64,000 nucleotides of DNA, taken from assembly GCA_020852175.1 (NCBI GenBank), contig JADZBH010000059.1, positions 1 to 64,000 of the forward strand. The letters run 5' to 3'. The translations under genes were made by a program, and so were the position numbers. Shown here piece after piece: positions 61,248-64,000 of the stretch. The stretch's first letter is position 1. Each line of letters opens with the position of its first letter. Source of the DNA: Bryobacterales bacterium. Lineage in GTDB: Bacteria; Acidobacteriota; Terriglobia; Bryobacterales; Bryobacteraceae. Under the pieces are notes generated by a model. It had not been told where the DNA came from and did no database searches. It was given only the letters and a program-made list of their open reading frames with translations.

Positions 61248-62317
61248 TGGGCGAGGCGCAGAAAACAATTCCGGTGGACCGCGTGCGCGCGTACACGCAT
61301 GCCCTGCTGGAAGCGGCGGGCGCCGCGCCCAGCCACGCGGAGTTGACGGCGGAATGCCTGGTGTTTGCCTCGCTGCGGGGCGTCGATTCGCACGGGCTGC
61401 AACTGCTGACCTTCTACCTGGACCAGCTCAGCGACGGCCGCGTGGATGGAAAAGGACGCGGCCGCGTCCTGAGCGAGTCGGGGGCGTGTCTGCATTTCGA
61501 TGGCGAAAACGCGTTGGGGCAGGTGGTGAGCGCCCAATGCGCGGACGCCGCGGCGCGGCTGGCGCGCGAGCACGGGCTGGGGCTGGCCGTGGCACGGGAG
61601 TCCAATCATTTTGGAGCGGCCGCGTTTTGGGGGCAGAGAATCGCCCGGCAGGGGATGATCGCCGTGGTGCTGTGCAATGCTTCGCCGGCCGTGGCGCCCT
61701 GGCAGGCGCGCGAGGCCCGGTGGGGTACCAATCCCATCTGCTGCGCCGTTCCTCCGCCGGAAGGTTCCGGCGCCGATGAAGCGGTCTGGCTGCTGGACAT
61801 GGCGACGACGACGGTGGCCATGGGCAAAATCTACAAGGCCAGGCTGAACCAGGAACCCACGATTCCTCCGGGCTGGGCGATGGACTCGGAAGGCCGGCCA
61901 ACGATGTCCACGGCAGCGGCGCTGGCGGGCTTTCTCATGCCCCTGGGCGGCTACAAGGGTTCGGGCCTGGGCATGATGGTGGAACTGCTGACAGGCGCTC
62001 TTTCCGGCGGCGCGATCTCCACCGAACTTGGCGGGCTGCGGTGGAAGGACCGGCGTTTTCGCGTCTCGCAGTTCTTCCTGGCGATTGACCCGGCGCGGTT
62101 TGGTTCGCGGAAAGAGTTCACGGAACGCGTGGCGCATCTGGCCGGGCAGGTGAAGTCGGCGCTGGCCGCCTCGGGCTATGACGAGGTGCTGGTGGCGGGC
62201 GATCCGGAGTGGCGGACGCGCAAGCAAAGGCTCGCGCACGGCATTCCGATGACATCCGGACTGTGGAACGAACTCGCGCAACACGCGCGCCGGCTCGGGG
62301 TGGCCGTGCCGGAATAG
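61247..62317 (+). CDS. Ldh-family (malate/L-lactate/ureidoglycolate) NAD(P)-dependent oxidoreductase
   Basis: The 356-residue protein matches the Ldh_2 family: ASLRGVDSHGLQLLTFYLDQ, GLAVARESNHFGAAAFWGQR, MIAVVLCNASPAVAPW, WGTNPICCAVP, LDMATTTVAMGKI and a late GYKGSGLGMMVELLTGALSG. The His of DSHG and SNHFG motifs are the expected catalytic and binding residues. Members oxidise malate, L-lactate, ureidoglycolate or 2,3-diketo-L-gulonate. Its ATG shares a base with the stop of the binding-protein gene (TGATG). Confidence 0.9.
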   Translation: MGEAQKTIPVDRVRAYTHALLEAAGAAPSHAELTAECLVFASLRGVDSHGLQLLTFYLDQLSDGRVDGKGRGRVLSESGACLHFDGENALGQVVSAQCADAAARLAREHGLGLAVARESNHFGAAAFWGQRIARQGMIAVVLCNASPAVAPWQAREARWGTNPICCAVPPPEGSGADEAVWLLDMATTTVAMGKIYKARLNQEPTIPPGWAMDSEGRPTMSTAAALAGFLMPLGGYKGSGLGMMVELLTGALSGGAISTELGGLRWKDRRFRVSQFFLAIDPARFGSRKEFTERVAHLAGQVKSALAASGYDEVLVAGDPEWRTRKQRLAHGIPMTSGLWNELAQHARRLGVAVPE

Positions 62318-62338
62318 AGCCGGCGGCCCTCCCCACGT

Positions 62339-62344
62339 TACAAT
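62339..62344 (+). promoter_or_regulatory. TACAAT -10 element before xseB
   Basis: TACAAT ends 6 bases before the xseB ATG at 62351, inside the 33-base gap after the Ldh gene. GTTGCG is not a ribosome site. The xseB-ispA-tlyA group may therefore have its own leaderless promoter. Confidence 0.5.
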
Positions 62345-62350
62345 GTTGCG

Positions 62351-62590
62351 ATGGCTGAGGAGCAGGCGCCGGCGAACTTCGAGCAGTCGATTGACGAGTT
62401 GGAACGCGTGGTGAAACAACTGGAATCGGGCGAACTGCCGCTGGAGGAGTCGCTGTTGCTGTTCGAGCGCGGCGTGGCCTTGTCGGAGTCGTGCCGGAAG
62501 CAGTTGGAGGCGGCCGAGGCGCGGATCGAGATTCTGGTGAAGCGCTCGTCGGGCGTGAAGCCCGAGCCGTTCGATCCGAAGAACCAGTGA
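62351..62590 (+). CDS. xseB: Exodeoxyribonuclease VII small subunit
   Basis: The 79-residue protein is the XseB coiled-coil subunit. It has the family block FEQSIDELERVVKQLESGEL, then PLEESLLLFERGVALSESCR and KQLEAAEARIEIL. With XseA it degrades single-stranded DNA in the cytoplasm. Adjacency to a polyprenyl synthase (and often tlyA) is the common bacterial order, seen here. xseA is not in the window. Confidence 0.95.
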   Translation: MAEEQAPANFEQSIDELERVVKQLESGELPLEESLLLFERGVALSESCRKQLEAAEARIEILVKRSSGVKPEPFDPKNQ

Positions 62591-62606
62591 AGGCGGAATA
62601 TCCGAG

Positions 62607-63515
62607 ATGCCGGCAGCGGTCGAGTTTGATTTGCAGGGATATCTGGCGCGGCAGAGCGAACGCGTGCACGGGGCATTGGAGCGGCTGACGCCGGGCGAGG
62701 CGGTGGAGCCATGCGTGATCCACAAGGCGATGCGGTATTCGCTGTTCGCCGGCGGCAAACGCGTGCGGCCCATTCTGGCGATCGCCTCGGCGGAGGCCCT
62801 GGGCGAAACGGGTGAGCGCGTGCTCGCCCCGGCGTGCGCGCTCGAAATGGTGCACACCTATTCGTTGATTCACGACGACCTGCCGGCACTGGACAATGAC
62901 GATTTGCGGCGCGGACGTCCGACCAGCCACAAGGTGTTCGGCGAGGCGATGGCGATTCTTGCAGGCGACGCTCTGCTGACGCTGGCCTTCCAGACACTGG
63001 CACAGGGACAGGGGTTGGACGCGGCGCAGCGGCTGGCGCTGATCGAGGAGTTGAGCGTGGCCTCCGGCACCGCGGGCGGCATGATCGGCGGGCAGGTGGA
63101 TGATTTGGAGGGCGAACGGCATGCGCCCTCGGCGGAACTGCTGCACCGGATCCACCGCGCCAAGACAGGTGCGCTGCTGCGGGCCAGCGTGCGGTTCGGA
63201 GCCATCAGCGCGGGACGCCTGCCGGGGTCGGATGCCTGCCAGGCGCTGTCGGGCTACGGCGACGCCATCGGGCTGGCTTTCCAGATTGTCGATGACCTGC
63301 TGGATATCGAAGCCACGCCGGAGCAGTTGGGAAAGACGCCGGGCAAGGACGCCGCGCAGCACAAGATCACCTTCCCGGCCGTGTATGGCATCGAGGAGTC
63401 GCGCCGCATGGCGGCGGCCCAGTTGGAGACGGCGCACGCGGCGCTGCGGCCGTTCGGCGCGCAGGGCGCGGCCCTGGCCGCCATCGCCAACCTGATTGTG
63501 CACCGGAACTCCTGA
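62607..63515 (+). CDS. ispA: Polyprenyl (farnesyl/geranylgeranyl) diphosphate synthase
   Basis: The 302-residue protein has the first Asp-rich motif HDDLPALDNDDLRRGRPTSH, the second QIVDDLLDIEATPEQLGKTP-GKD, and YSLFAGGKRVRPILAIAS. It condenses isopentenyl diphosphate with allylic diphosphates in isoprenoid synthesis. The two residues between the paired aspartates (LP) match IspA-type short-chain enzymes, so farnesyl diphosphate is the likely main product. It follows xseB by 16 bases; dxs, often next in this cluster, is absent before the tlyA-like gene. Confidence 0.92.
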   Translation: MPAAVEFDLQGYLARQSERVHGALERLTPGEAVEPCVIHKAMRYSLFAGGKRVRPILAIASAEALGETGERVLAPACALEMVHTYSLIHDDLPALDNDDLRRGRPTSHKVFGEAMAILAGDALLTLAFQTLAQGQGLDAAQRLALIEELSVASGTAGGMIGGQVDDLEGERHAPSAELLHRIHRAKTGALLRASVRFGAISAGRLPGSDACQALSGYGDAIGLAFQIVDDLLDIEATPEQLGKTPGKDAAQHKITFPAVYGIEESRRMAAAQLETAHAALRPFGAQGAALAAIANLIVHRNS

Positions 63516-63525
63516 ATCGTCCCCG

Positions 63526-64000
63526 ATGCGAACCGCCAGGCGACGGCTGGATCAACTGCTGGTGGAACGCGGTCTCGCGCCGGCGCGCGAGAAGGCGCAA
63601 GCCCTCATCCTGGCCGGCGAGGTGACCGTGGACGGGCAAAAAGCGTCCAAGGCGTCGCAGATGGTGGGCGAGCACGCCGTGGTGGAACTGGCGGCCAAGC
63701 CCCCATATGTGTCGCGCGGCGGGCTGAAACTGGCGCACGCGCTGGAGCATTTCGGCATCGAAGTGAACGGGCTGGTCTGCCTGGACGTGGGGGCCTCCAC
63801 GGGCGGCTTCACGGACTGCCTGCTGCAACACGGCGCGACGCGCGTGTATGCGCTCGACGTAGGGCACGGCCAGATGGACTGGAAGCTGCGCAACGATCCG
63901 CGCGTGGTGGTGATCGAGGAGTGCAATGCGCGCTACCTGGAGCCTGGCGCGCTGCCCGAACCGGCCGGGTTTGCCACAATGGATGTCAGTTTCATCTCGG
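63526..64000 (+). CDS. tlyA: TlyA-family rRNA 2'-O-methyltransferase / hemolysin-like, cut by window edge
   Basis: The frame from ATG 63526 runs open to the end (158 complete codons). It has an S4 RNA-binding domain (RRRLDQLLVERGLAPAREKA, then QALILAGEVTVDGQ and PPYVSRGGLKLAHALEHF) followed by an FtsJ-like methyltransferase core with SAM motif CLDVGASTGGFTDCLLQHGA, then VYALDVGHGQMDWKLRNDPR and MDVSFIS at the edge. TlyA methylates 16S and/or 23S rRNA riboses. Its start is 10 bases after the ispA-like stop. The C-terminal third is missing. Confidence 0.93.
   Translation, partial: MRTARRRLDQLLVERGLAPAREKAQALILAGEVTVDGQKASKASQMVGEHAVVELAAKPPYVSRGGLKLAHALEHFGIEVNGLVCLDVGASTGGFTDCLLQHGATRVYALDVGHGQMDWKLRNDPRVVVIEECNARYLEPGALPEPAGFATMDVSFIS

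Overview
The window is high-GC bacterial DNA with tightly packed genes, and it looks like Acidobacteriota of the Solibacteres/Bryobacterales type. That placement is inference from gene content: two very large Oar-like TonB-dependent receptors with an N-terminal carboxypeptidase-regulatory domain, a secreted PIG-L deacetylase beside a sodium:solute symporter, many Tat- or Sec-exported oxidoreductases and hydrolases, IPT/TIG proteins and multihaem cytochromes. I saw no rRNA, tRNA, CRISPR array, insertion sequence or phage gene.

Positions 1-11358 are part of a type VI secretion (T6SS) locus. The first codons of a canonical tssB run off the left edge on the minus strand. Divergent from it are a TssB/TssC-like fusion gene and a first tssK. 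A second plus-strand block holds a second tssK, tssL and tssM. Between the two blocks, on the minus strand, lie a proline-rich tail-anchored protein (kinase N-lobe-like start, eight EFTRMF-type motifs) and a SAM-dependent methyltransferase. Hcp, VgrG, PAAR, ClpV and TssEFG are not in the window.

Positions 11401-28000 are an envelope and nutrient section. They hold a small IPT/TIG protein, a TolB-like beta-propeller, a dihaem peroxidase, a TPR protein, a seven-haem cytochrome, two TonB-dependent receptors flanking a Tat-exported enolase-superfamily dehydratase, an M23 peptidase and an acetyl-xylan-esterase-like hydrolase.

Positions 28038-43636 mix housekeeping and metabolism. An overlapping operon runs uvrA, an uncharacterised gene, a CPBP protease and mtnA. 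Then come bfr, a patatin, a PIG-L deacetylase/small membrane protein/symporter operon, crcB and glgC, and an MFS transporter/cupin/3-hydroxyacyl-CoA-dehydrogenase-like operon.

Positions 43664-58967 carry a cytochrome c, a GlcG-like protein, pepA, and hpt coupled to a kinase-like/nuclease-like fusion gene. They continue with a Tat-exported FAD oxidoreductase, an M28 peptidase, a HupE-like protein, an AI-2E-family permease, a penicillin acylase, a haem-binding-domain protein and two secreted proteins of unknown function. Positions 59050-64000 form one plus-strand run: a PH-domain protein, an SDR, an orphan sugar-binding lipoprotein, an Ldh-family oxidoreductase, xseB, an ispA-like gene and the start of a tlyA-like gene.

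Two features cut across the window. Many genes that open a transcription unit have a TA-N3-T hexamer only 6-11 bases before the start codon and no Shine-Dalgarno, which suggests leaderless transcripts. Operon-internal genes are joined by 1-7 base overlaps.
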